Shown here one piece after another: positions 32,830-43,800 of a stretch of DNA of 64,000 nt. The notes below the pieces were generated by a model. The model was given only the letters and a program-made list of their open reading frames with translations, ran no database searches and had not been told where the DNA came from. The position numbers and the translations under genes are program-made. Position 1 is the stretch's first letter. Each line of letters opens with the position of its first letter. The stretch is from Gracilaria domingensis. Lineage: Eukaryota > Rhodophyta > Florideophyceae > Gracilariales > Gracilariaceae. The stretch covers positions 156,399 to 220,398 of the forward strand of contig VCMS01000108.1 of NCBI GenBank assembly GCA_022539475.1. The letters are read 5' to 3'.

Positions 32830-33755
32830 CGTCTGTGTTCTGCAAAGTGGAATATTGTCTGTTCGCTTTGGAAATTAAGCTAGTTTCTTCGCTATCTGGG
32901 GCGCGCGAGGGGGTGGCAGAGGCTGGCACTCAAAAAATTAAGAAATTTTGGAATATTAAATTCCATCCCTTGCAGGTTAATGTTGGGGTCTCCTAGTTTT
33001 TGTAGAGGTTCTACTTCGCCGCACCACCCCATCCACTCTTTTCCGCGACCCTTTCTCAAGTCTGCGCTTGTGCTAGTTTGCGTTTTCATTTTTCTCCGTG
33101 TTGGGATGCAAATCGCATCTCATCCCACCTCAATGATCCCACCGTTCCTTCCCATCCAAATCGGCCTCATTTTTTACTCAATTTTCGCCAATCACGCTTT
33201 CGGATCCTCCCTCCCCGTCTCCCTAAATGTTATTTTGTAGAAGCACGGGTGGCAACGCTCCCCAACCCGTACATCTGCCTCGCCCAAAAACGGCCTCCCA
33301 TTCTTTCTCATCCTTCTCTCCTCCTGCAACCTCAGAATCCAGTCCATCATCTGCAGCGCCATTCCCTACTCTAAAATTGATTCAAAACTGGAGCCCCGAT
33401 GGCCTCCTGCGGTACATCTTCCATCACCTTCCTCTTTTCCTTACGCGTCTTTTTCAGAGAACTCTTCTTGTCCTCGAACCTACCACCCTTTGTCTTCGGT
33501 GTCACAAATGACCGCTCCCGTGCCGCAACACTTCCCGCACGTCCCATCTCTGCCTCTCCTTCCATATCAAATTTCAACCTCCCCTCTTCCACCAACCCTT
33601 GCCTCCTGCCGAACTCTTTCGCCACCTTCTCCACCACGTCGATCAGTTTCTTAAGGACCATATTCTCCTCGTGCAACTGTTCATGGTCGCTTCCCGCACA
33701 ATATAATATGCAATACACATTACATTTCATCTCCATCCGTTTTACCGGCAAAGAA
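32830..33755 (-). repeat. Dispersed repeat, copy A (926 bp, short form)
   Basis: Begins CGTCTGTGTTCTGCAAAGTG, shared with copies at 33756 and 52341. It keeps the last part of the repeat's minus-strand protein: the segment VTPKTKGGRF and its surroundings match copy B. It abuts copy B head to tail and truncates the copia relic. Its other end stops at nearly the same internal point as copy C. Confidence 0.88.
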
Positions 33756-35343
33756 CGTCTGTGTTCTGCAAAGTGGAATATAGTCTGTTCGCTTTGGAAA
33801 CTAAGCTAGTTTTGGGGCTATTTGGGGCGCGCGAGGGGGTAGCAGAGGCTGGCACTCAAAAAATTAAGAAATTTTGGAATATTAAATTCCATTTCGCGCA
33901 GTTTAGTGCTTGGGTCCCCTAGTTTTTGTAGAGGTTCTACTTCGCCGCACCACCCCATTCACTCTTTTCCGCGACCCTCTCTCAAAACTGCACTCGTGCT
34001 AGTTTGCGTTTCCATTTTCTCCCATGTTGCAATGCCAATCGCAACTCATCCCACCTCAATCATCCCATCACTTCTTCCCAGTCCACACCACCCCCGCTAT
34101 TTACGCATTTCTCGCCCATCACGCGTTCATTTTGTAGAAGTCAGGTGCACAACTCTCCCCCTTCTCGTATACCCGCCTCGCCCCAAAACGGCTTCAAATC
34201 CCTCCCATCCTTCTCTCCTCCTGTCCCCTCAGAATCCCCTTCGCAGTCCGCGCTACCTCCGCCGCACTCCTAAACCCAGTCACCACCGGAGCTCCCACTC
34301 CCTCCCGCGGCACCTCCTCCACCACCTTCTTCATCTCCTTACGCCTCTTCTTCAGACGGCTCTTCCCATCCCCAACCCCACCACCCTTTGTCTTCGGTGT
34401 CACAGGAGACCCCTTCTGCACCGCCACCCTTCCCACACTTCCCTTCTCCGTCTTTCCCTCCACACCTCCTTTCACCGTCTCCTCTTCCACCAATCTTTGC
34501 CTCTTGCACAGCTCCTTCACCTCCTTCTCCAGCACGTCCAACCTCTCGTTCAGAACCCTATTCTCCTCCCGCAACTCTCCAACCTCCCTTCCCGCACACT
34601 CCACTATCCCATACACATGATTTCTCATCTCCACTCCCAATACCGACAACGAATTCCGCAAGCTCGAAATCGCCTCAACCGAAACACCACTACCACCCCC
34701 ACTCAGCACCACACCGCCCATTTCCGTTACAATCTCCACAATTCCATCGTCCAGTTGCTCCTTCATCACCAACCCCAACATCCCCACCCTCGCCTTCATC
34801 TCCCCCACAAACCGCATCTCCCTGTCACCCTCTCCGCCCCCACTCTCTATCTGGTCTCCAACCTCTAACTGACTCAGATGCACCGCACCCCTTCTCTCCA
34901 TTGCGACCCCCTCCACCTCCAATTCTACCCCCTTCTCCACCTCATCACCATCCCCTCTCCTCGCTTCACACTTCTTTCCTTCCTCAGCCACTTCCTTCTT
35001 CTGCGACATCCGACCAGCCGCCGTAATCACGTCCTCTTCCCGCTTTGGTGACGGCGTCTGCGGTACCTCCTTCCCCTCCAACAGCACCCACAGCTCCTCA
35101 TCCTTCACGTATCCGTTCGACATATTCAGAAGAAGAAGTAGTAGTTGGATCGAAGTTTCCGCTGCGATACAGTGCAATCGAGCTAAACTGTGCTGTCCAC
35201 CCCCACTGTCCAACCACACGGGCTATATCCAGCACCATGATTGTCCCTGTTTCCCTCATCCCATTTCCCGCCAAAACATCCACTGTACACCTCCGCACCT
35301 TCCACTATTTAAGCGCCATCTCTCTGTCCCCTCTTCACATAGT
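33756..35343 (-). repeat. Dispersed repeat, copy B (long form)
   Basis: Same terminus (CGTCTGTGTTCTGCAAAG) as A and C, but about 660 bp longer and carrying the full open frame at 34194-35123. If the minus strand is the sense strand, this terminus is the 3' end shared by all copies, as in a non-LTR retroelement. There is no poly(A) tail. Confidence 0.8.
34194..35123 (-). CDS. Coiled-coil protein of the dispersed repeat, 309 aa
   Basis: The ATG at 35123 (MSNGYVKDEELWVLL) is preferred to an upstream non-ATG extension. The protein is Glu/Lys/Val-rich. A long coiled coil around residues 150-205 (EVGELREENRVLNERLDVLE) is followed by a basic tail with the SPVTPKTKGG motif conserved in copies A and C. 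There are no catalytic motifs and no reverse transcriptase. It may be an ORF1-like nucleic-acid-binding protein of a retroelement or a lineage-specific repeat protein. The frame is intact only in this copy. Confidence 0.6.
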   Translation of the reverse strand: MSNGYVKDEELWVLLEGKEVPQTPSPKREEDVITAAGRMSQKKEVAEEGKKCEARRGDGDEVEKGVELEVEGVAMERRGAVHLSQLEVGDQIESGGGEGDREMRFVGEMKARVGMLGLVMKEQLDDGIVEIVTEMGGVVLSGGGSGVSVEAISSLRNSLSVLGVEMRNHVYGIVECAGREVGELREENRVLNERLDVLEKEVKELCKRQRLVEEETVKGGVEGKTEKGSVGRVAVQKGSPVTPKTKGGGVGDGKSRLKKRRKEMKKVVEEVPREGVGAPVVTGFRSAAEVARTAKGILRGQEERRMGGI

Positions 35344-35735
35344 CCCCACCCACCTCGCCTCGACCGGCGATATTTTTCTCTTCCACCATAACCCCACTCG
35401 ATGGTTATAGCAAAACAGGAAGATATTGCCAGTGGAGGCAAGCTAGGGACTAGTGATTGTACTTAGAGTTGCTCACCCTCTGTCTCGACTGGGGGCATGT
35501 TCTTCTTCCGTCACATCCTTTGTGGGTTGTGACAAAAAAAGAATATGTCACCACTCGACACCGGATGGGTAACAATGGTAACACGTAGAGTAGTTCATCC
35601 TCCCTCTCAGCGTCCACTGGGGATATATTTATGTTCTCTCACATCCTTTCCCGGTTGTCATACAAGAGAAATACATCTCCAATGGAGACGGAGAATATAG
35701 TCGTGATAACACGTAAAGGTAACAATGTAATAAAC
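35344..35735. repeat. Three tandem diverged hairpin units (~125 bp each)
   Basis: Units start near 35350, 35472 and 35600. Each has a CGACTGGGGGCATG-like arm, a CTTCCGTCACATCC-like centre with TTGT, and a complementary arm (AAGAATATGTCACCACTCG in unit 2), then a GTAACAC-type linker. Each unit could fold back on itself. It may be a tandem MITE array. Confidence 0.6.
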
Positions 35736-35756
35736 AATAAATTTATGCTACTATCT

Positions 35757-36077
35757 CTAACCAACCTTTCGAAAACCAGCTATGACATGAGCTGGGTTAC
35801 TCGAGCCAAAGATGGCAGATCCTGCAACTGAAATGTTTGCACCGGCCTTCACTACTGCTTTCACAGTACTCAGTCCAATACCTCCATCCACCTGTATCCC
35901 TATTCTTGGGTACAACTCCCTTGCATGTCGCACCTTATCAAGAACACCCTCCATAAACGCCTGTCCTCCAAACCCTGGCTCCACCGTCATCAACAATAAC
36001 ATGTCTACAACTCCTTCCTTCATAAGTGCTTCTACGACCTTTATAGACGTATTCGGGCGCAATCCAACTCCATCCTT
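35757..36077 (-). pseudogene. rpe: Ribulose-phosphate 3-epimerase, C-terminal half only
   Basis: An open minus-strand frame of 106 codons. It contains the family landmarks LLMTVEPGFGGQAFME, the phosphate-binding region IQVDGGIGLSTVKAVVKAGA and VAGSAIFGSSNPAHVI. The N-terminal half, with the metal-binding His/Asp residues of the first strands, is absent: a stop (TAA at 36078-36080) precedes KDGVGLRPNTS and no upstream frame continues the barrel. The enzyme of the Calvin and pentose-phosphate pathways needs the whole TIM barrel, so this is a fragment of a duplicate copy. The C-terminal end is natural. Confidence 0.85.
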
Positions 36078-36474
36078 TTAATTATGGCAATCCGAGTGAA
36101 GCTATAAAACCCGTTCACGTCATTTATGAAGCCAAAATGGCTCCTTTCATCCTGTATTCAAGCTCCCCGTAAATCGTACTTTACAACTACTTTACAACTC
36201 AGGTTCGAAATCAGTTTCATTCATTGCACACTTTCTACTCTTCCACCTACCTTTCATAAAACATCATCACACTTTGTGGCTTGTCGTCTCATACAAGCCC
36301 TATCGTTCATTCAGTACAATCACATATCATACATTTCGCTCACTTTCACAAAGTGAACCATGTTCCCGTTCTGCGCTTCCCAACCGTTTGTACTTACGTA
36401 TCACTCTTTACCCCAGCAGTTCTCCGCCCCATCTTCCCTTTTTATCGTCACACAAAAACAATCGAACACTTGCA

Positions 36475-37377
36475 ATGAACTCCCAGTCCGACATGCCTCC
36501 GACTCCGCCTCCGAGTCCCAGATACTCTGACGTCCCTCAGGCCTCATCTCCCGCCCGAAGGACTCGGGCCGTTATTGTTGGAAGGGGGCGTATAGGTACC
36601 ATGCTGGCGAACGAAGAAGATACGGTCATTTCCGCACACGAATTCTGCAGCATGGCTGCTACCTCTCATCTTTCTGATGTACCGATACTAGTTTGTGGAA
36701 GAACGAACACCCTGGAGACCGTAATTCAGGCTTGCCCTTATTCGCTCAGAGAGAATCTCGTTTTCTTCCAGAATGGAGACATCATACCATTGCTTTCGAA
36801 GCTCGGTGTGGACAAATGTTCAAAAGTTGTCCTATACGTTGGTGTCCCCTCAAGAAACGCAGCTCCGCAGGATGGTGTCACTCCTCAAAGTCCGGATGGT
36901 CTCACTGTCGCAACAGGAAAGTGGGCCTCCAACGTTGCAGACAGGTTTAGGTCTATGGGTCTCACTTGCGGGGTTGTCGACGAAGACACATTTCTCGTAA
37001 GCTATTATGAGAAGCTCGTGTGGCTATCAGCGTTCAACATCGTCGGGGCCTCAAGAGGTCTCATTCCTATGGACGTAGTCGCTACGGAGTGCAGTACGGT
37101 TGTGCTCACAATAATGAAAGAGCTGTTGAAGATAGTTTCGCTTAAGACAGGTACTACTTTCAACCTGGAAGAGACCGTTGGGCGACTTCTTGCATATGGG
37201 AAAACTCTCATTGGCTTCCCTACTTCTTTCTCCGACTTTCAGTTTAGGAACGCGTACTTCTACGACTTTTCCCGCCAAGAAAGAAACATTGTAGGCGGTG
37301 ACCCCGCTCCTTTTCATACAAACTACGTCAACGTTGTTAAGGAAAAGTTATCCCCCTCCCCATTCCCCCAGCTTTGA
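36475..37377 (+). CDS. NAD(P)-binding ketopantoate-reductase-like protein
   Basis: 300 residues from the ATG at 36475 (MNSQSDMPPTPPPSP). An upstream non-ATG extension is not needed. After a short Pro/Ser leader, AVIVGRGRIGTMLA at about 33-46 is a Rossmann GxGxxG-type nucleotide-binding loop. PILVCGRTNTLETVI, then LRENLVFFQNGDIIP, then a VATGKWASNVADRFRSMGL segment and EKLVWLSAFNIVGASRG follow the order of a plant/algal family distantly related to ketopantoate reductase (PanE) and 6-phosphogluconate dehydrogenase-like proteins. The substrate is unknown. Intact, single exon, probably a real host gene. Confidence 0.72.
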   Translation: MNSQSDMPPTPPPSPRYSDVPQASSPARRTRAVIVGRGRIGTMLANEEDTVISAHEFCSMAATSHLSDVPILVCGRTNTLETVIQACPYSLRENLVFFQNGDIIPLLSKLGVDKCSKVVLYVGVPSRNAAPQDGVTPQSPDGLTVATGKWASNVADRFRSMGLTCGVVDEDTFLVSYYEKLVWLSAFNIVGASRGLIPMDVVATECSTVVLTIMKELLKIVSLKTGTTFNLEETVGRLLAYGKTLIGFPTSFSDFQFRNAYFYDFSRQERNIVGGDPAPFHTNYVNVVKEKLSPSPFPQL

Positions 37378-38004
37378 GGTTAGAACACATGACTTTTCGG
37401 TGTTGTAAACCTTTTAGAGATAGTTAAACATAAAAGTTACTTTATCGAAATGACCTGTTCCTATTACATTACTTATATTGTTCGTCCTTCTGTGGTTCAA
37501 ATATGCCCCTTTAAATCCTACATCCCTTATCACTAATACTTCGCTAAGACTTTGCTAGATAGAAAATGGTCATTCCATATCATTAAAGTGCACGATACTA
37601 GTAACGAAACAAGTACAAAAATTGTGATATTTCTGAAGAACTAAGCGTTTGCATTACTTGGGGCACCCGTATAAAGTAAGGTAAACCTTTTATGGGTTTC
37701 AACCCATAATGGAGGTTGTTTTACTCTTCTTGATTTCTAAGCTCATGTTAAAGATATTTACAGTTTTCTTTACCCACTTGAACCCGTACATATAATTTAT
37801 GACTAAATCATCCTTTCTTTACTTCAAATCGATGCAAAAACTTCTCCTCCTAGTAACGTTTTAAAACAGTACTACAATACCCGTATATGGTCGTTCTTAG
37901 ACTCTTTGTATACTACGAAACACCTTGTGAACATCAATCACATCCTTCTCATTCGTATACCCACACCCATTTGCAAAACGAACCCTTTCGAAAGCTTTCA
38001 AAAC
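37378..38004. other. Intergenic
   Basis: AT-richer spacer with no gene. It should contain the 3' end of the Rossmann gene and the promoter of the HAD gene. Confidence 0.5.
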
Positions 38005-38733
38005 ATGTATAACTCAGAAGTTAGAGCCCAAGAAGTAACTCCTCAGCAGCTGGCTAACGAAATATTCGAAAATGGCTACGCCGTGATTAGTGATGTTGAC
38101 GGTACTCTGAAAAGAGCTGGGGAGAACATTCCTGCCGAAACAGTCAAATGCATGAAGTACATCAACGCACGCGTTGGTTTCGGAATTGCTACTGGGCGAG
38201 ATATAGAGGATGCCGAGAGTTTCATGGAGCACCTGGGTGGCTACACTTTTGGCATCTCTGGAAACCAAGGCGCACGGGTGAGATTATCCAATGGTACCGA
38301 AATTGATCAGGACCTTGACAGGGAAGGTTACGAAAGATGTGCAGCCGAACTTGAGAGACTTGCACTCTCCTTAAATGAATCGCACGGACTTCACGAAGAG
38401 CGTCAACAAGCAGTGGTGAGCACTAGAAAAGACAGTGGACTCCCTAACTTCACGTACAATGGACTGTCGAAGTGGAAAACAGAAGTTAACTCCGGTATTT
38501 CAAAAGTGTTGACATCCTTTCCGAACCTGGTTGCGTACCCTCAAGATGAAAACTGTGACATAGGGGACATTCGTTTCACGAAAAATAGTGGGGCGCTAGC
38601 CTTGGTTGAAAACGACCCCCAGTTCGACACACATTTAATCGTTGCTTTCGGGAATGCTTCCAATGATGGTCCTCTATATGAAATGGCAACCCTCGCAGTT
38701 CATGTGAAGGGAGACGACCTCCAGCAGCGGTAA
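38005..38733 (+). CDS. HAD-superfamily phosphatase, frameshifted at its C-terminus
   Basis: From the ATG at 38005. HAD motif I is AVISDVDGTL (nucleophile Asp30 and Asp32), motif II is the Thr of GIATGRD near 62, and motif IV is the acidic pair in FGNASNDGPLYEMA near 215-225. The cap between resembles Cof/sucrose-phosphatase-type (type IIB) phosphatases acting on small phosphorylated metabolites. The frame stops at 38733 (KGDDLQQR). The +1 frame continues PAAVTYLVDGVEDVHETIRR, the expected C-terminal helix, to about 38800, so one indel near 38715-38725 has removed about 30 residues. The core may still fold. The end lies close to the assembly gap. Confidence 0.78.
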   Translation: MYNSEVRAQEVTPQQLANEIFENGYAVISDVDGTLKRAGENIPAETVKCMKYINARVGFGIATGRDIEDAESFMEHLGGYTFGISGNQGARVRLSNGTEIDQDLDREGYERCAAELERLALSLNESHGLHEERQQAVVSTRKDSGLPNFTYNGLSKWKTEVNSGISKVLTSFPNLVAYPQDENCDIGDIRFTKNSGALALVENDPQFDTHLIVAFGNASNDGPLYEMATLAVHVKGDDLQQR

Positions 38734-38889
38734 CATATCTTGTTGATGGGGTGGAGGACGTGCATGAGACCATCAGAAGGGTGGCAGAACTGTACGGGTA
38801 CAGAAAATGCAAGTGTCAATGGTTTAGAAATGCTCTTGGAATTTGTTTCCAGTGCTACCGATGGCCCTGTAATACTTTAGCTATGATAT

Positions 38890-39731
38890 NNNNNNNNNNN
38901 NNNNNNNNNNNNNNNNNNNNNNNNNNNNNNNNNNNNNNNNNNNNNNNNNNNNNNNNNNNNNNNNNNNNNNNNNNNNNNNNNNNNNNNNNNNNNNNNNNNN
39001 NNNNNNNNNNNNNNNNNNNNNNNNNNNNNNNNNNNNNNNNNNNNNNNNNNNNNNNNNNNNNNNNNNNNNNNNNNNNNNNNNNNNNNNNNNNNNNNNNNNN
39101 NNNNNNNNNNNNNNNNNNNNNNNNNNNNNNNNNNNNNNNNNNNNNNNNNNNNNNNNNNNNNNNNNNNNNNNNNNNNNNNNNNNNNNNNNNNNNNNNNNNN
39201 NNNNNNNNNNNNNNNNNNNNNNNNNNNNNNNNNNNNNNNNNNNNNNNNNNNNNNNNNNNNNNNNNNNNNNNNNNNNNNNNNNNNNNNNNNNNNNNNNNNN
39301 NNNNNNNNNNNNNNNNNNNNNNNNNNNNNNNNNNNNNNNNNNNNNNNNNNNNNNNNNNNNNNNNNNNNNNNNNNNNNNNNNNNNNNNNNNNNNNNNNNNN
39401 NNNNNNNNNNNNNNNNNNNNNNNNNNNNNNNNNNNNNNNNNNNNNNNNNNNNNNNNNNNNNNNNNNNNNNNNNNNNNNNNNNNNNNNNNNNNNNNNNNNN
39501 NNNNNNNNNNNNNNNNNNNNNNNNNNNNNNNNNNNNNNNNNNNNNNNNNNNNNNNNNNNNNNNNNNNNNNNNNNNNNNNNNNNNNNNNNNNNNNNNNNNN
39601 NNNNNNNNNNNNNNNNNNNNNNNNNNNNNNNNNNNNNNNNNNNNNNNNNNNNNNNNNNNNNNNNNNNNNNNNNNNNNNNNNNNNNNNNNNNNNNNNNNNN
39701 NNNNNNNNNNNNNNNNNNNNNNNNNNNNNNN
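38890..39731. other. Assembly gap (run of N)
   Basis: 842 undetermined bases. It is flanked by two copies of a HAD gene in opposite orientations, so the gap may reflect a hard-to-assemble inverted repeat. Confidence 0.99.
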
Positions 39732-39887
39732 GAGTGTATATCCTCCAGCTTTCCGAACAGGTTGTGTTACTCCACCGGGCATACTCTATATTGTAGCGGA
39801 TAACGCCTACCTTCAAGCAAGGCCCGTCGTCAAGTCACTTCCTGAACGTCCACGTACGTCATCCGTATCAATAAATCTCCGCGTTCA

Positions 39888-40500
39888 TTATCGCACAAGA
39901 TTTGCTCCTTCCGCTTCCTTTTGTGTATCGTTGTCCACAATTTTCGCAACTTTTATCGCGGGATAGATAACAAACGCATCCATCTTTGCAACAGGTTCCC
40001 CAAGTAGCGAATTCATTTCTCTCCACTGCCACAGTTTTTGTACACGAAATTGGGAAGGCCCACTATCATTCTGGTCTCCACGACCCCTTCTCAATCATCA
40101 TTCAAGTACCATGCTCCTATTCAAATCCCTTGCCAAGAGTCAGATCCGTCACAGTGTGTCAAGCGTGTGATCATTAAATGCAGCTTAATTTCTCTCTGTC
40201 CAGGAAACGGAAGGAAGCTCCCATGATTCGCCGAGACACAAACTTATAGTCTCCGAGTCCTTCCATTTTTCCTCCACATCCCAATCACCCCTGTGACAAG
40301 TCCGAACCACCCGCTTCCGTCCACTGAACTTCATGCACTTCGACAACTTCTTCTGGAATTGACTCTCCTTCTCTTCTAAACGTTCCCTCAACGGAACTTA
40401 CTATACCGTAACCATTGGCATATATGAACTTAGACAAGGTATTAGGTGAAATTTCCGTAAAGTCTCTCTGTTCCTCTGCCATTTTTCCTGATACAGTCAC
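39888..40500 (-). pseudogene. HAD phosphatase, inverted degenerate copy
   Basis: On the minus strand, ISPNTLSKFIYANGYGIVSS, continuing VEGTFRREGESIPEE (near 40450-40360), aligns with VTPQQLANEIFENGYAVISD, continuing VDGTLKRAGENIPAE of the gene at 38005. The nucleophile motif DVDGTL reads SVEGTF, so both catalytic Asp are lost. After frameshifts GDWDVEEKWKDSE corresponds to GRDIEDAESFMEH, and WREMNSLLGEPVAKMD (near 40040) corresponds to the SKWKTEVNS region. It is a dead paralogue. Confidence 0.68.
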
Positions 40501-40844
40501 CATACTGCCACAAGTACCGCATAGACAGGAACTGCATAGACTTCTCAGTTTCATACTTCTTTTAAAAGCAAATTTAAGTGCAGTTCCAGAAGTGTTAGGA
40601 CGCTACATGTTCAATTGCGAATTGAATGGTGCCACCAATGATGTTAACGATACCGAGCATGTGTCATGTTGCAATTAGACGCAACTGGACCAAAGACGTA
40701 TGACATTTGTTCAATTACCAGCCTGCCGCACCTTTTCTATGTTCATATGTATAGCCTTGCAATAGTATACTACTCTTAATACTCGCAAGACACTCATAAT
40801 TTACTAATCATCTCATTCTCATCCACTTCGAGGCGCTCGCAGCC

Positions 40845-43800
40845 TCATATTGGCAAATCGTCATCACTACTACTCTCGAGCACTTCAGTTCTACCGGTCT
40901 CCGCTTCCACACCAATCTCCACGACCACTTGGTCTTCTTCCATGTCAACCGCCCCACCCTCCTTATCGGACAACAGTTCATCCTCCGCCTCCTCCTCCTC
41001 GTCACCATTGACAAACGTGGGTCGGAAATCCTGCACTTGATGAACAGCATTAGGTTGTGCGTAACCCTCTGGTACCATGTACATGTGGTATCTAACCAGC
41101 AAATCCATAGACTCGGGCCTATCCACCTTGTCCTTCCTACTTGCTCCAGCATGTGTCACATCACCACGGCCCACGAATACAGAGTACGGTGGGATGATTA
41201 TCTTCTTCGCCGGATACACCTCCGACATCACTCGCAACTGTTGGTTGTTCATCCCCACCAGTTGATGGCTTCCAGCGCTCACCCAGAGAGGGAAGCCCTC
41301 TTTCCCAGAGGCCATTACAAAGTATCCGGGGTTACCAGTATTCATTGTTTCCTTCCTAACCAGACCACTGAAGTCGGTGTGCAGCGTCTGGCGCTTGCAC
41401 TTTCTCGTCGTCCCCAGAAATCGACCACCAGTTCTCGGAGTGTACATCTTCACAGCTTCCCTTTCATTGTCCCATAGTCCCAAAGCCGCAGCAATTGTAC
41501 CCATTCGAACATCAAGTAAAGCACGCGACCTTACAACCCACCTGAGCTCCTCATCATCCTCCGGCTTCTCCACCGTACCCCAACGTGTCGACATCACTCT
41601 CCTCTCAAATGGTCCATCGCTACCGTCCTTCCATCCTTCATCATCGTTGATTATTTGAACAAACGACTTCTGTTCCTCCCCTTTCCGTATATCCGGCATC
41701 GCTCCATACTCATTCTCGAAGAAGTCCACCAACTTCCCCGACACATCTCCGAACTCCCGAACGTCTTCCAACTCCTCCCATTTAGGGACACCATTATCCG
41801 TCGCAAAGCCATCAAGCACGCAATATCCATTCTGCCTTAGCTCAGCTTGCATTCGGGCGAAGAACATTTGCCCAAATTCGTCATGCTCCTTCGCAGCAAC
41901 CCACAGCACCTCTTCATCATCCATACCTGTCGGCCGAGTACGAGGATACTGCATACCAAATGTCTCCGCCCGTAGGCGGTGTTCAGTCCTTGCAGCGTGC
42001 CAAAAGACAAGATGGTGTACATCTCTGAGATTCGAGACACTTAGCAGCTCCGACCTATGTGCCTTCGGCAAGTGATTGACTCTGAGCCAGGGGTCCTTGT
42101 GCTCAATTACGTTCTTCCCTTGCCATCCCTGCGGTCTCAGCCTGACATACCCGCACCATGATTGGTTCGGTGGGCCATCATATGGGTCTCTTCGAACAAG
42201 TCCGTGCTCCTCAGATTCCGGAAGAGCTGTAGGTAACTCGTCATCAAATGACCCCCCACCTGTCTCTTGCTGATCGTCTGGCGCAGCATCTTTCTCGACG
42301 GTGACAACCCGTGGAACCGTCACAGAAAGAAGCTCTTCGTCATCCACGAATGCAGAACTGCCTGCGTTCTCTGCATTCGCTCTCTCTCCCAATGCCACGA
42401 ACTGAACCTTCATCGACCTTCGTCTCAGCACATGTTTATTTAGTTGAGACATCAGGTCATCCGGTGTCATGCTGTTCAGAGTAGATCTCATCTGTTTCGT
42501 GAAAGTCTTTCTCCGTTTCTTCTTCGGCGGAGCCCACTGTTCTTCTTCAGAGCTATCCAGGACTTCTATGGCACCTCGATTTCGGCCGTACTCAATTTCC
42601 CTATAACTCACCTGCGCCCGTTCTCGTGCGCTTCTTCGCGGCTCCCCTTCTTCACTGGCAGATGCTGCAGCAGCAGCAGTGGGAGTCCTCCTCCTCGTCA
42701 CGGACTGCTTCACTGGTGCGGGGGGCGGAATTACCTTGAGCATCGTCCGCAATCGATTCTGAACGGAAGTCGTGGCAGTTCTAATTGAGTTCGTCCTGCT
42801 CCGAACACGCGGCAATGTGTTGAAGTTCACAACTTGTCCCAAAAGGAATTGATACACAACTGCGTTGTTGTCTGGGTCTTCAACATCATCTTCATTCGAT
42901 GGAGCAGAAAGACTGACTTTGCGTTTCAGGAACGCTTCCATGGACTCTTCCTCGTTCAGTTCATTCCTCACTGCTCTAGCCGCGCGGAACAGAGACACTG
43001 CTCTATCATAAAAGAAACCTCGAACCTCCTCAAAGCTTTTCCATTGCTTTGTCTTCGTCGACTTGCCCTTCAATAGAAACATCTGAAGACAATCAAGAAT
43101 GAAGGAAAACTCCTCGGCATCCAAAACATATAGCGGAGTATGGGACAGACGTGTGAGACCTATGTCACTCACACTCTCACATATATCCTCGAAATGGGCC
43201 AGCATTCCCTCACGAGACATGAGTTGCAGGGCGACATTGGCATATCTAAGATACTGACGCTCTTGCACAGTCCCAATCAGTTGGCTCTCCTTCAACACTT
43301 CTGTGACTTCTGCAGGATCCACGTCTGCCGGCGTCACCTCCTCAACATCTTCAATTAGAATGGCGACCACACTAACTATAGAGTGTATCTTGTCTCTAAA
43401 CATCATCCTTCGCATGGTACTCGTCGACTCATTGAGGTACGAAGCAACACACAACAATTCCTTCATCCCAATGGGCCTCCCATCTCTTCGTATCAGCAGA
43501 TTGCAACGCCAAAACGTAGCTAATCGCTTCCGCTTCGGTGCACCAGTCGCTGCCAAATATTGTATAGCTTTCGGACGATGCAAACCATCTACAATGAAGC
43601 ACTTCTTCGTTAGGCGTCCCTTGTCAGTATCCCTCTCTCCCGTAGTAGCATCTTGTAAGGCCACCACTGGAGAACCCATCGACTGCAATATCCCCCGCTC
43701 CTCCATACTCTTCACAAGGGCTTCAACGTGGCGTTTACTTACTCCACGGAGTAAATTGGGCGGAGTGTCCACCAGAGTGATGTCAACAGTAACAACAACC

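Noticed and set aside
38751-39816. Open frames spanning the gap
   Set aside because: Most of their length is undetermined sequence (N).
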